A stretch of 64,000 nucleotides of DNA, from NCBI GenBank assembly GCA_963920765.1, contig OY987244.1, positions 26,578,358 through 26,642,357 on the forward strand, written 5' to 3'. Source of the stretch: Ulota crispa. Its lineage: Eukaryota; Streptophyta; Bryopsida; Orthotrichales; Orthotrichaceae. The notes beneath the pieces were generated by a model. The model searched no databases, was not told where the DNA came from, and saw only the letters and a program-made list of their open reading frames with translations. The stretch's first letter is position 1, and the number at the start of each line of letters is the position of its first letter. Of the stretch, positions 11,601-25,127 are shown in pieces. The position numbers and the translations under genes were made by a program.

Positions 11601-14600
11601 AATGGTGACTTTTCTTAATCTGAGATCCACCAATGACGACCATCGTATCAAATTGTGTGTGTGAAAAAAGTTCAAGTTTTGAACTTACTAGCGTACTAAT
11701 TTACGTATTATAGTTCAATTCTTTACGATATCAAGGTTAGGTGATACAAGGCGACTTGCAGAAAATTTCAAGTAGCACGTCAAACATACAATGAAACCAA
11801 TAAATAAAACATACGCATCTACTCCAATATACATATTGCGCTCTGAAACACATTCTTGAGAGCTAATCTTAGAATGGTTTATACACAGAAATCACTTCCA
11901 GTCAGAAGACAAAAACAGACCCAGTGAATCAGTGCCCCACAAATATACTTTCACAATTACTCACCTCTTCAATGTCATCATAGGGCAGAACGATCTACAC
12001 ACCAACATTTCATACGTAAGGAAAGACAAGCCAAATAATTAAAAAAAGCGCAGTTGGTGCCAACAGCCATCGTAAATATGCACTAGCCCATATTAAACTA
12101 TCATCAAACCTTAACGTTGCCTTACTGTATAAGGATATTCGACAAGAGAAATAGTTGTGCACGAGGAATAACCTTCATCTGTTTGGCAAAGACGTTAGAG
12201 TGAAAACAAATATGCCATGCCGACAGATACATTCGACCATGGTACAAAAAAGATCTCTCTAAAGCACATGAGTAACTGTGCACAACCACCTGCACAGGCC
12301 AAACCCTCAATTATCCAAAGAGCTTCAAACAACAAGATTTACTATTATTACCAATTCTTCAATCCAAACAGAGTGATAGGAAAGAAACTTCATCTTCTAT
12401 AATTAAAAGACACATCCCCAAGTGTACCTCATCTGGGGGCAGTTCAAAGATAAGCTGAAGTGGCCCGGGCTTCTGCCGCACCTCTGTACCAACAGGTGTC
12501 TCAAGTGACAATCTTCGGCGGGCTATAACTCCGAGATAACCACTCAAAGTTCTGCATACAAGACGTGCAATAAATGAAAGACCAATTTTCTTCAGTGTAA
12601 GACTTCCTCCATAGACATGCTACTTCCAAAAGCATGGCAACACACATTCAACCCCAGCGCCTACATACAAAGAACAGTGGCGAGTTCTAGGATGCTTGTA
12701 GTTACTGTTGACATGAGCTGCTCAAATAACTAGAAATTGAAAAACCAATGAAAACAGAAGAGCCAAGAAGATAATAAAGGAGATCCTTTCTGAAGGCGTT
12801 GACGTAAAAGTATTTTTTTAAGGACAATCAGAATCCTATGTAGTGCCTTCAGAGAGCTAGAGCCGGCAGACATCTCCGACTTTATACCATAATTTACTTG
12901 AATTAATTCGTCTATTTAGTTACTTTTTTGAACAATATTCTCAAAACAAGACTAGAAACCAAAACGCAACCAACATATATTTGTGTACACCATGTCGCTG
13001 AAAAACTTGCAAAAGACTGTTCTTCCCATATAATGGAAAGTTGTGGTGTTCTCAATACTGTCTCAGTGGCCTTACCCGGATTGACTCACAGGATAACGCT
13101 TAGTCGCCACTTGTATACACACCTACTTGCAAAATACAGAACATGAATGTATAAGATGTTGTGGTGTCCGGGGACGTGGCCCCAAAAGCCTAGAAGGCAT
13201 TCAAGGTATAAGATCTTGTACACTACATGAAATTGACTTTTCAGATCGTAAAGATATTTTAAATCGAGATTATTACAGTTTGATTTTCCCTTGCTGAAAG
13301 CACAATGCTAGTGAAGCTTGGTGCTCACCTGACCAGAAGGACTGTTTAATGAATGCCAGACGGCCTCGGTTTGGCCCTCTTCCATAATCTCAATAATGGT
13401 TGATCCAAGAGCAGTGCTCTTCCAAACTATGTCCCAATCGTAAATAGCAATTTTGATCTGCAAATGCAGCCCCTTGTTTACAACTACCTAGAAGAGCAAC
13501 CGTTTCATATTGAACTCCGGATTTTTTGTTACGTCTTTCAAGCTGCCCGTAAATCTCCATTACAGTCTAAAAGCACACAAAAAGATTCAAGAATAATACG
13601 AATCGTTCAAAACAACGCAGCACTTACTGCTCTCATGCTGTTACAAGCAAATCCTCTGATGACACACCCTTTATTTACCTTAGTTTCCTTCAACGTGTGA
13701 GTAACCATGTTTGGGTGTGATATGTACCTGAACAGGCAATTCTTCCGCATAAAAGTCAAATTCTTCACCCCATACTGGATTCCTGGAGCCCGGAACCATC
13801 GAGCTGTGAGCCAAACGAAGATTCGTCAGCCACTGTGTGAGTTCGTTCAAACTACGTACCTTTCTAACTTCGTGAACTTTGATCTAAAATTTAAATTAAC
13901 TGAATCGCAAAAAGAGGAACTCAAGGGAAACCATGCTAATTCAGTACATCAATCAACTGAGATCTCTGATCATTGTGCCTGAAGAGACTGAATCACCTGA
14001 AACGCTTTTGTGTGCCACATTCGAAGATAGCATAAGGATCTGATGAGCCATTTAAATTTGCTGAAATTAAGTTTCTAGCTGCCAGGAGTTCCAGCTGTCC
14101 AATACAAACCAATCATGAGATAGGGGTCAGCATATGCTCGGTAAAAGGGCGGGCTGAAACGCTGCTGGTGCATCGAGGATTTTCCCGCATGCCGTTCGTT
14201 TCTCAAGTACAGATGCTTTAAACTGCTCATATTACCATCTAAAATGAGCTAAAAACACCATCTACTACTAAGCCTTTAAGCGAACAATAAAGAGACTAAT
14301 TCAAGCATTTCGCCATTTTTATCTAAACAGATCTCATAGGTGTTCGTTCCTCACCCGAATCAAATACACAAAGGCACTCCCCCAATCTTTTGTCGCCCCC
14401 TGCAGAATGAGCAGCCAAGTGTAATCAGCAACGTCGCTACTTATAGCACATACCCCCACACAGACAACTTTTAAAAAGCTGAAGTCAGCCATGCTGTAAT
14501 TATCTTGCATCATATGATAAAAGTCGAATGAAACCATATAAAAACATGCATCGTTCTTAAATCATACGTAATCTAACGTCGAATAACGAGTGTATGCGTC

Positions 14601-14848
14601 AAAATGCTGCAAGATTTTTCAAAATTTACCTTACCAACGCCATGAGCACTTGGGTTGTTCACTACCACGCTCTCAAGTTCTGTGATCGCTGGAAGATGTG
14701 GTGCCACTTTCTCTTCTACAACAACCTTAGATGCATCGTTCCCTGAAAAGAAATGCTGGAAGGAGCTCACGAAAAGTATGACCACTACGGCAGCGGCAAA
14801 TGATATGTTTATTTCTCCCCAGGAAGGGATAAATACATCCATTGCCAT
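8605..14848 (-). CDS. BAGP1: C2-GRAM-VASt domain membrane protein (BAGP1 orthologue), 18 exons
   Basis: Exons, high to low: 14848-14630, 14399-14355, 14094-13997, 13803-13728, 13457-13329, 13122-13076, 12551-12428, 12289-12173, 11994-11965, 11619-11520, 11207-11101, 10958-10809, 10680-10576, 10285-10139, 9847-9794, 9389-9326, 8991-8930, 8724-8605. All introns are GT..AG and the sum is 1794 bases, that is 597 residues and a stop. From memory, Arabidopsis BAGP1 (At3g59660) is about the same length and shares landmarks such as [31 protein letters not shown] and [12 protein letters not shown]. Order: membrane segment at 13-34; C2 at about 89-190, with SDPY and DWD loop motifs but Asn where the first calcium-binding Asp is usual; GRAM at about 235-360; VASt lipid-binding domain at about 400-565; Lys/Glu-rich tail. 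In Arabidopsis the protein partners BAG6 and the protease APCB1 in immunity; that role is only inferred here. The start at 14848 has the best context (AAAAAATGG); an in-frame ATG at 14866 would add six residues. Confidence 0.94.
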
Positions 14849-16900
14849 TTTTTGCAGATTAATCATTTGTATGACTCCTATATTCAATTCTAGATCACCG
14901 ATCCTAAGTTGATTTCATACTCACGTCAAATTCTTCGTAAATGTCTACGTACAATTTTAGGCCTCAAGGTCTACCTAGCAGATTCTACAAAGCCGACAGC
15001 GTTTGCTGGCATCTCCGGCTACATGTAATTCAAGAATCGTAGAATTTACACTAGACACTAAGTCGACCTATGTCAGTGTGCCAGAGATTGACAGTATTTG
15101 TTGGCGAAACGACTAGCACGACTTACAGTTATCCTCCTACCAGCAATCGCGATACAAAGTGATGTCATTACTAAACCAACAATCACACTTGCTAATAACA
15201 AAAAATCTTCGCCCTCTCTCGACTAATAAACTGGATGCAAAAACGAAGTACAAGCCCAGAACTGGAGATGTTTCTCGAGCTTGGTGCTCCGCCGGTTAGT
15301 TTTTCACATGTTCCTTACAATCTGTGACCAGTTTGAGTGGATTTAAACGAGCATCAGATTTCAGGAAATGCCTGCAAAGAAAAAATGGCAACTTCTTCAA
15401 CATCGATTCCGGTAATAAAAAACCTCGTGTCAAAATTAACTACTATTCTAAGCATTCAAAATTTGACAAACACGTGTCTGAAGAGCATTGCTTCGCGATG
15501 TAGTCGGTAACCACACAAGAAAGTTCCTACTCAGAGCAATATGGCAGTAAATAATCAGTATCACGTCTTGTAGTAAGGTCGTGATATGACATAACGCCAT
15601 CGTCAGCCAGGAAATCATCGATTCCAGACCTTCGAAATGGCTAAACCCTAAACCTAGAGGCAAATTCTGACAACTCGAAGAAACAAAATGACATTTCAAT
15701 ATCGTAAAACTGAAATATGCAATGTTCACTACGATCAAGTCAGTCAAACAGGACTTCAGACATTTGGCAACTATAAAGTAAGTAAGAGAAAGTTAACGCA
15801 CCATTTAACTCCACGCATACCAGCACTTTCGTAAAGCAGAAGTTCAAGCCAGAACAGAGGCTGCTGGAATGGCCGGTACTCTCATCGGACCTCGATCTCT
15901 CTGAGCTTTGTTGCTGGAGCTCACAAATGGCAATTAGTTCCACACATCTGTTGCTTACACCTCACGATACATCGACGAATGAAGCGAACTCGATTCGAAG
16001 TTTCCTCCACACCTGCGTGTACAACCAGCGAAAATTCGCGCAGAAACGAGTTAAACAGTAGCTAGAAATTTCGTATAAATTAGTCTAAATTAGTTCAAAG
16101 CATGATGCAGAACACTTCCTCACTCTTTTTCAAGCGCATCCCCGCCACAAACTCTTGAAAAGGGAAGCTTCCAAGAGCCATACCAAGAAGTATCTTGAAA
16201 GGAAAACTAATCCTCTTTTCAGTCACACAAAAATTTCACGCCATATCTAAAGCTTAGTAGTACCAAATCATCATCCACGAGCTCAATTACAGTACTAATT
16301 AAACTAACATCCCCTTGCAAATACATAATAAGCTTAATCCTCACACGTGCATCAAGTTCTCATCCCGAATCCTCCACCACAATTATTAATATAAGTCCAC
16401 CGCCACCTTTCACTCCAGATCTTGCACAGTCTCGCGATTCTCATCATCGTCACACACTTCACCACTTCGCAAGAACCGCTAGAACGCTTCTAACGCTTCA
16501 AAACTTCAAATACTGTCGAAACATGCCACTAAATTGCACATAACTGTGCACTCTAAGTAAGCGCTAAATCCGCGTTTTAAAAATAGCAAAATTAATCAAA
16601 GTATAGAATGATCTGCGTATTTCGCAATTGACAATATCACGATGCACTGATATGTACCGAAACGCTGAAGAAAATGCTTACACTTCGAATCGATCGAGCG
16701 ACGTCTTTCCTTCGCAGCAGCAATTGCGCGCAAGTTTGAATGGCGCCTGATTTGACTCAAAGTTGCACTGTGATTGTATGCGTTCACACGAGATCGGATT
16801 ATTTTTCATGCATATCGTTGTTCACATTGACGTAGTCGTCTGGAGATTTTGCGAAAGAGTTTATTTCGTTTTAGCGGGATAGGTGCCTAGGTGGTCTCCT
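14849..16900 (-). promoter_or_regulatory. 5-prime leader and promoter region of the BAGP1-like gene
   Basis: The composition stays gene-like to about 16.9 kb and no repeats are seen. Possible non-coding leader exons are suggested by strong minus-strand splice signals. These are an acceptor TTTTTTCTTTGCAG ending at about 15371, a donor gtaagg at about 15318, an acceptor cacgcag at about 16011, a donor gtatgc at about 15824, and a final acceptor at 14878. I could not fix a transcription start or a TATA box. Confidence 0.4.
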
Positions 16901-17110
16901 AATCTTTGGAAGGTTCGAATTTACCGACTTTGAGGGGTTCTTTTCACGGGATTAGGCGTGAGAGTATGGAACCCATAACCGGTTGGACTAATTAGGGGCG
17001 GTCACTCACACCATATCGTAAGTCTGTGTTCACTTAGAATTGCGCAATTGAGAGCACTCTTCTAGAAGAGTTGGCACCAAGAAAGTCAAAATTTGCTCAA
17101 TCTTTTGGTA
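16901..17110. other. Unassigned spacer
   Basis: I see no gene and no repeat match in this stretch. Confidence 0.3.
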
Positions 17111-17525
17111 TAAGATAATCTTACCCATACCCAAGCGTTTAAGTGCTTAGGGTGCTTCAAGGTTTCAGAAAATTCAGGAATTTTTTTTTTTTTTGTAGAG
17201 TTAGCCTTTTAGCAAGTTATCATAGAATGTCATTTTTGCGTAAAAAAGTATTGTGGAATATTTTGTATCAAAGGGCAAAGTTACAACTCATAAGGTCCCT
17301 AGAAGCAACTCTAAACTAACTTTGAATCTGTTTGGATGTGTTTCTATAATGGCACTTGACAATCCTAATCTCAACCCTCCCAAAGCACCTTAGCAATTAA
17401 CATGTGACAAAATTTGCTTGTGCAAGTGTTCATTGCTCCACTTTAGATTCATTAGTGTATTACAAAACCCTCAAATCTAGGGTGCAAAATTGAGTGCCGC
17501 TCAGGATTGGGTGTGTTTACCTTAC
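17111..17525. mobile_element. 415-bp MITE with TAAG...CTTA ends, copy 1
   Basis: It is collinear with 34632-35361 and 53842-54605 over its whole length, for example 'aaagggcaaagttac' and 'ggtgtgtttacctta'. This copy is uninterrupted, so it shows the empty site for the insertions in the other two. The best-kept ends (third copy) are TAAGGTAGACACACCC and GGGACTGTCTACCTTA. Confidence 0.8.
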
Positions 17526-17743
17526 CAAATATGGAAATTGATTTAAAGAGTGAAGTCTCAGATATTTCTATTTCCATAAAATATTAAAAAACCTATGAGA
17601 ATACAAATAGAAAGATAGAAGCCATATTTTTTCTTTGGAAATTCTAAACATACTAAATGTGTCTTTCCTCTTTGTGAAAATGTTAGAGTTGGGGACAAGC
17701 TATTGAATGTGAGGAATAGACTAATGCTCTCTAGTGTTTTTAA

Positions 17744-18137
17744 CCCCTAAATGACGCAGCGTGCCGCTATGGCCAAAATATGGTGTTTTCCTGTATTCAG
17801 AGGTGTTGTTGTTTTGGATTTTGTTTGAATTCATGAGGGTTGTGTATTGTTGTTCTTCTCCACCTTTTGCGATGTTCAGCATGTTTCTACAATTGTTTTT
17901 TGACTTTGCAAAGCGTTTGTACTAGAGGTGGGCTACAAATACGTAGCTAGAGAATATATCTGTGACTTTCGAAACCCTATGGTGGATCATTGAAATGAAC
18001 ACGCTGTTGGAACGCTAGGAGCAAGCGCTCTTGTCTAGCCGCTCCAATTTGCAATCCGCTCCAAGAAATGAACAAAAAACATATTTGCATCACGGTAGAA
18101 TTACAATACAGCCATGTTCCATGTGGTCGTTTAGGGG
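17744..18137. mobile_element. piggyBac-like MITE, 394 bp
   Basis: TTAA lies at both borders (17740-17743 and 18138-18141). The ends are CCCCTAAATGACG and, inverted, CCCCTAAACGACCACA. No coding capacity is visible. Confidence 0.88.
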
Positions 18138-18141
18138 TTAA

Positions 18142-20699
18142 ATTATGTCAAAAGTAGTTTTACACTTGTGAGTATGCCATGCTCATCAACCAACACCTTT
18201 TTGACTTTAAATTAATTGTTTTTTGGAATTTCAAATTGCCTTGGTCAAATTAGCAAATTGTAAATTGAGAATATATTGGTGTTAGATTGATGATGAACTT
18301 GTAATACCTTCAAAAACCTCTTAACTATGGCTTGCGCTTTCTTTACAATCTTTTTTTATTACCACCTTTTTTTTAATTAACCTCTAATTTTGACACCTTA
18401 TGTCTCCCATTCTCAAAATTCAAAATATGTACATAGTTTTAATTTTGGTGAAACAACAATTGTGTGAAGAAGGTAAATGGGGAATGGATCTTTTTTGTCT
18501 CCAACCCTTTTTCTTGTTTTTTTGTTTGCACATTTTTGCTTTGTTTTGTGCCTCTCTTTTTGCTTTGCTGCTCTTTCAACTTATAAAGAATAAAATATTT
18601 TCACAAACTTTATCCATTACAACCGACTAGATTGTGAAATAAGTGGAGAAAATTTTGGACTAAATTCTTATTATGCAATTTTTGAGAGAGAAAATTATGA
18701 AGTACAAGAAGAGAATTGTCAAAGGCAAGAACCTTTAGATTGTTTAATTTTTAATGAACAAATTTATAGAACCAACTCTAACAAAAAGAGATTTGAATAC
18801 GATCATGGAAGGAACAATGATAAAATGCTACTCAACAAGATTGTAACGTAGAAACATTGATTGCTCCTTAGAGAAAAATGGAACTTGAATAAGCCAAAAA
18901 AATAAAGTATAAAACTTATATGAGCCTTCATAAAAAGCTATAAAAACTTAAAACTATAATTGGGACCTCAAGTGCCTCCCACTTTGAAGCTTGCCCAAGT
19001 TTGGGCAACTAGGCATTCATTCGGTTCCAAACCTCTTCTACACGTAATTTGGCAAGGAAGTTTAGAACTTGATTTTTTAATTTAAAAAATAACAATGATT
19101 TTGTAAAGACCTCAACAATGTCTTTTTGCTTCCATTAATGAAGAATGTTTTTTTTGTCTTTAGTAATTTATAAACATAGTTGTTCATTTCTTTTCGTGAA
19201 CAACTCTAAAAAACATCAATGATTTTCAAACAAAAATTACATTTTGAGTTATAAAATAAATTTCTCATAATAATTAATTTGAGGATTGACGTAAATGATC
19301 CAGCAAAAATATAATGTTCCTTATGCATGTGTTGAAGTAGAATGTTACATTTTGAAGGGAAACATGTTTGTGATTTATAATTATAAACTTTTCATTGAAA
19401 ACCATTTAAAAGATATATTAAGTGTTAAGATGGATTCTGTCCTTTTACTGAAAATTTTGGTAAAGACTGATAAAGATTTTATAGATTAGAAAAAAACTAT
19501 ATTTACAAGTCTCATCCAAACACAGTCTTAAGCAAAAAGAGTGAAAGATTAATACTAAAAAGCTTTATCTAACACTATAACCAATATCCTCCCAAGATTA
19601 GTTTATATATTAATAGGAAGTAGCAAGTACAAACAATTTAATCAAAATTAATTCATCTTAAGACAATTCTATTGCATGAGACATGAGAGAGGTCCACCTC
19701 TATCTTGGTAGTTGCTTTTTTTAAATCAAAGATTTAGGTCACATTTTCCTTAAAAGTAAATCTAGCACATTTGCCTTCAATGCAAATCTAGCACATTTGC
19801 CACACTTGAAAATTACACAATTACCTTTCCATTGGAATGAATTTTTTTTGTTTCTACTTTCAATTTTATCCTAACAAAATCTATTTTTAGTAATACCACC
19901 TAAATATCTTGATCCAAAAAGAGTACGCTAACAGCACACAAATGTTAGATACAATAAAAGCCCAAACTACTCCTTGAGTTGTTTTCATCCTTCCAAACAC
20001 TGATGTGTCTTTTTGTAGCATCCAATTCATGCATCTAAATTTTCTCAGAAATATTTATTAGTTTTATTGCATTCAGACAATATAAATTATTTAAATTCTT
20101 TCTTTGCAAATCTTCTACAATTTAACAAGTACAAGTGTGGTTATTTCGAGAACCAACCATCTCACGTCACATATACTTACAATTAACAAATAATGCAAAA
20201 ATCCTAAATATCCACTAGTGTTAGATTGCACAAAGTCAGTTTGTAGCAAATTGAATGAGTTTCCAAATGTTTATTTCTGTTCATTCTACAATCATGCTCA
20301 AAAATTTTGAGGTTTTGGTTTCCATATTTTATCAATAATTTTCTTGATTGGAAATGCCAATCCAACAACATTGGTGTGATCAAAAACACAAAAGTCTAAC
20401 GAATTAGTATTTAATTAGTTGTCTTAGCTACACTTTTTGACACATCTCCGTTGTTAAACATTTGGATTGGCCTTGAGGGATTAAAGAGGGACTTCCATGC
20501 ATGGCCTACTATGGTAAAGTTAAAGAAGATACATTTTGGATTGCTATTATTAGTGCATAGAAGTGTGTTATTGTCAAGAGAAGAATCAACAAATTTGGCT
20601 TGTTTGATGAGTCAAACTCCAAGCTTGTGGTTTAGAGAGCTTGTGCTGATTAAAAACTTGGTCAAATTTGATAATTAAATGTGAATAGTAGTTAATCTT
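18142..20699. other. AT-rich stretch without a recognised gene
   Basis: The open frames here are short and AT-driven. A direct repeat of 'aaatctagcacatttgcc' occurs twice at about 19759-19802. I see no clear transposon ends, splice-bounded exons or RNA genes. Confidence 0.4.
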
Positions 20700-20703
20700 T
20701 TAA

Positions 20704-20929
20704 TCTCTAAACGTCTAAATGTGCCACTATGACCAATACAATACGGGACATTTTTCTTGTATTTGGAATGGATTTACACTTCTACCATTGTTGAGATGAA
20801 CAAAGAAGTTGGAGAATAGATCAATGCGGTTCTAGTGAGCTACTTGAGATCCCAAATTAAAATTTCTTATTGGTAGCAAATGACAATTATACATCAGAAT
20901 ATATACTATGTCCTATGGACATTTAAGGG
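20704..20929. mobile_element. Decayed piggyBac-like MITE, 226 bp
   Basis: The left border is TTAA followed by TCTCTAAACGTC. The right border, read inverted, is GCCCTTAAATGTCC next to CTAA, one base away from TTAA. It resembles the 17744 and 54230 elements in size class and ends. Confidence 0.7.
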
Positions 20930-21166
20930 CTAACATTTGGTTGACCACTTTCTGGTCAAACTTGCCACTTTTTCATTGTAGGCAAAATAATACACTGAAT
21001 TTGAATAAGGACCAAAGAGGACTGTTGTGGAGAATTGGGAACCAAATGAATTGAGACAAGAATCAAGACAATTTGTGTTTGCACGCAATAATAAGATTGA
21101 AAAAACTAATGCAATTTTGGCTATAAATCCAACAGTCAATGTGGAAAGAGGCCCATAAACACCATA

Positions 21167-21340
21167 CACTACAAAAAAAGACGCTTTCTTGACTAAGCAC
21201 TATGATTGCGGTGAGTCATTTTGGATAGTCTATAATGACTCACGATAGTCATAATGACCAAAATGAGTCATTATGAACTCTCCAAAATGACTCATGGCAG
21301 TCATAGTGCTTAGTCAAGAAAGCATCTTTTTTTTGTAGTG
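21167..21340. mobile_element. CACTA MITE, 174 bp
   Basis: CACTACAAAAAAAGACGCTT at the left is matched by its inverse ending TTTTTTTTGTAGTG. The terminal repeats exceed 30 bases. The 3-base duplication ATA flanks it (21164-21166 and 21341-21343). The interior repeats 'aaaatgagtcattatga'-type motifs. CACTACAAAAAA is a standard plant CACTA end. Confidence 0.93.
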
Positions 21341-21499
21341 ATAAAATTCACTGCGTCATTCCAAGCATGCATGCCACTTCCAATGGCACAGACAAATCTT
21401 GGGAATGCTTTAATTTTCTCTAGTTATTTCTATTTATTTCCTACTACCCAAAAAATACTTTGCTCGCCCCCAAAATTAATCACTGTCCTTGAGGATTAA

Positions 21500-22130
21500 T
21501 CCCTAAATGCCCAAGGCCTTTCTGAACTTCTTGGCATTTTCATGAAATTGAACAATGAACAATCCTTTTCATAAATTTCATCAAATTTCTTTTAACTGTA
21601 AACATACAAATTTGAACTAAACATGTTAAAAATTACATGGAAAAAGAAAACACAACAAAATCACTCATAATTTGAAAGATTATAATGTTTGAACATGAGG
21701 GTGTTAGAACTGCAAAAGTGACTTGAAGTCTTCCAATCCTCATTTCACATGTCAAATCTACCAAAAAAACATGAGGTTTAAGGTCATTACATGTTTAACT
21801 TCAATCAATTTACGCTTTCAAAATCTACTCCTATATTTTTCCTAAATGAATTTCAAATGTGGATTTTTCTCCAAGCTCTATTGTATTTGAGGCTTATTTT
21901 CAAGATTTACCAACACTAGAAAACTCAAGATTACAATGGACACCCTTGTACAAAAGCTTGAGTAGAAAAATCATAAATAGTCTTTTTCAAAATCAAATTT
22001 TTGATGTTGAAAATAGACTTCAAAACAAACTTTTATTGAAAAAAGAATTTTACAAACTGTGATTTGGAAAAACTTATCCATCTTCAAAGATTAGTAAACA
22101 TCCAAATTGGGTGCCTTGGGCATTTAGGGG
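21500..22130. mobile_element. piggyBac-like element, 631 bp, AAATGCCC subfamily
   Basis: TTAA flanks it (21496-21499 and 22131-22134). The ends are TCCCTAAATGCCCAAGG and, inverted, CCCCTAAATGCCCAAGG. It is collinear with 48695-49338. Both carry an open frame with words such as FQDLPTLENSRLQWTPLYK, which is not transposase-like. A weaker interior match to 62163-62808 links the two 640-bp subfamilies. Confidence 0.9.
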
Positions 22131-22134
22131 TTAA

Positions 22135-25127
22135 TGTCAAGCACCAATTGCAAATTGATTTTGCCTACTTTTGACATCGGTTCCTGCTCCTCCTTTGTAG
22201 GAAAATTCTTCCTAATGTGGAACCTAGTGTGTGGAAGCACTGTGGCGTTTAACCACTTGCTATGGACTTGTTATAAGGAGAGAGTCCAAGAACATTGGAA
22301 AATGAGCAAATTTGCAATGCCAAAACATTATTTTGAATAGACCTTGTCTTGGTTTCATGTTATTGTGGTATCATTAAAAACCTGAAAGTAACTCCAACTT
22401 CCAAAAAATTAGCTTCCATTGGCAAAAGTGCCATTAGAATCCCATCCACCGCCTTCCACATTAAATGCTTCTATTAAAGAGCTTACATGTATATGAGGTA
22501 GCAACACTCATTACCATGGAATTAAGGATTTTGGAGTAGGAAAATCATTTGATGGATTTTGAAATGAAATTTGTTAAATAAGCAAGAGGAAATTTAAAAA
22601 ATTGGCGTCAATTTAAAAGTTCCAATTGCAATCGTATGTTCACAAAGATATTTTAAAGTCCAAAAGCACTAAAAATGTATAGTTACGTGTAGGAGATGCT
22701 AAAAAAGATGCTTACTTAAGTTTTCACTGTGCTGAGATGCTCATAATACTAGCTTGAATATTCACTTGAATAGTTAGATGAGGCACCCAATACTGTCGTG
22801 AAAGGTGACAAATACCATGCTTAGGGTATTGGAATGGTGTCTTCACCTCCTTTGCTAACTTACTCGTGGTATTGCAAAACTATTTAACATCATTCAATGA
22901 ACTTATTTCCATACCCATTAACACTCAAATGGGATGCACTTGTCACCCATAACCATTATCTTATCACTCAAAATCATTACTTTATTACCTTTAACTAAAA
23001 AATGTATTTATCAATCATGGGACCAAAAACAAAAATATGGGTGCAAATGTAGTCACGCCCATAGAGACTTCACGTTTATGGGTGTTGCTAACTTATGGGA
23101 GCATGGGTCCAAAGTGTGGCTTGGTTGGTGCTATTGCTGAATTGGTCCAAGAGACGGAATCCATTGTTAGGACCCACAGGAGTAGCGTATGGGTAGTTGG
23201 GTACATGCATTTGAAGCAGCTCCACTGACCCGGTCATGGTCGGCATTTCTTGTTGCCAATGTCCAAGAGAAAGGTTATCTGCCACCGGCCCTATGCCCAA
23301 CATGCAGCAAATCATATGAAATAAAATGCTTTTGATGGCTTTGGATAGCAGGGAGGAGGCTTTGCATCTAGAAAAAGTTATCAGGAAGTTTGAGTAGGTA
23401 CCTTATTCAAAAGCAAGCAAGAGTGTCATGTGGACCAATGACCAATGAGTAAGGAAATTCAGTAAACAATAGAAAGTAAAGCAAACAAAACTTTATTAAG
23501 TTGAAATTTGAATGAACTAAATAAAAGCTAGATAGATTTTGAGGAATTGTCTAATGGTATTATAATTATACAAAAAACATTCAATGCATGTATGAAAATT
23601 TAGTATTTGAAAAATTAATAAGAAATATAGGATTTTATCAAGGAAGCTAAAAATCTCCCCAAACAATGATGAAGACACTCCTCTTGTAGCGTAAGTGTTT
23701 GTTGTTGTAGGGAAGCCAATTTGATGAAAGTCAAATAGTGCAATAAAAACAAATTCATTAGTTATATTATAACACAGTTTGGCTTCTATGCACTTGGATG
23801 TATAATCATGCACAGGCTCATAATCATGCACTTGACCTTTTAAAAGGAATTTATAAAAACTGGTACAAACTTGCTAAAGATGTACAAATAGGGATGCAAT
23901 TTGACATTAATTGCATAAAGGATATAGTGGCAATATTGTTGTTATTCAGTTCTCTGATATACTGGTTGGTTAAAAAAGTTTTTCCTCCCAAGCATCAAAA
24001 AAAGTGGAGGATCAAGTGCACTTTGGAAGTGTGGTGTGCAAAGACATAAAAAGTCCTTACGTGATCCACATTAGGTTTCTAGGAGTACCAAAGATTGGGC
24101 AATGGATGGCTAGGGGCAAAGGATTGTTAGAACCTAACAGTGAGCAAAACAAATACAATAAAATTATATGTGTGCGCCTATTCTAATTTACTTTTGAATG
24201 GCAGTTTTATTTGGAATCATTTTGTGATTTTTTCCTTGATTATAAATTCTCCTACAAATGTGTATTTGTGATTGTATGCGTGTGCAAGGTGTTTCGAATT
24301 ATGATCATGCACTTGGATTTTGTACAATTGAAAGGGCAAAAGAATGACAATCTCAAAGATTTTTTTTAATGGAAATTGTAGACTACGGCATGGTATTACA
24401 CAAAGATTTTTTTCTTAAAGAAAAATTCAAACAAATTCTAAAAGCCATGCAAACCCGTTTTAGTGCAAAAGTGCTCTTAATTAAGAAAGTGTGTGCTTTT
24501 AGTAAATTTCTTCACCCAAAATTAGATTCCCCCGTCCGTAGTATATTAACTAAGCTTACTGGGTTTGAGGTAAAAAAGTTTTGTACTTAAACTTGGATGA
24601 TGTAGCAATTTTGAGGCATGTTCAAGAAGAATTTTTACCTTATGTGGGACTTTGTACATGGTTGTTTTTCAAGGAAAAATCAAAACCAAAATTAAAAAGA
24701 AAATTATTGAATTGACTCCACTTGAATACATTACATGTTACTTCAAAATATCAGTTGACAACTAAAGATTCATAAGAGAGGATTTCTCAATACTATTGAC
24801 CTAAATCATATTTCCTACAATGATCCAATTTTTTTGTGCTAGTAAAATTGAAATCAGAAGAGCAAATAAAGAAAACTTTTTTTCTTCTCATAAAATGTTT
24901 CTGTTTTTACTTTGCTATCATTTTCAATCATTTATATTTGAGGGTAACATAGTTGTGCTTTGATTTATTAGGCTCATGATTGGACATAATTCAAATACAT
25001 GACATTCATAACATGTAGGTTAAAATGCATAATACCAAAATGATCATATCATCTTGGAGGAACTGGAAACTACCTGTTCAGTGATATCCCTTACTCCATC
25101 TTTGAGGAATTTATGTTTTATGATATA
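22135..25127. other. Stretch without a recognised gene
   Basis: AT-rich sequence with a less AT-rich patch at 23030-23315. The minus-strand frame there (23088-23315) contains PNYPYATPVGPNNGFRLLDQ and could be a captured gene piece. It has no splice-bounded neighbours and no family I recognise. Confidence 0.35.

Noticed and set aside
19720-19840. Cysteine-rich minus-strand words faintly like a gag zinc knuckle
   Set aside because: The spacing does not fit, there are no neighbouring retroelement domains or terminal repeats, and the words come from a short direct duplication. I do not call a retroelement fossil here.
21859-22062. Plus-strand frame shared by two TTAA elements (also at 48998-49342) as a candidate transposase
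   Set aside because: It is under 115 residues with no catalytic motif, and differs between copies in start and end.
23088-23315. 75-codon minus-strand frame with PNYPYATPVGPNNGFRLLDQ
   Set aside because: It looks somewhat protein-like, but an overlapping plus-strand frame is as long and no exons join it. I kept it only as a remark.
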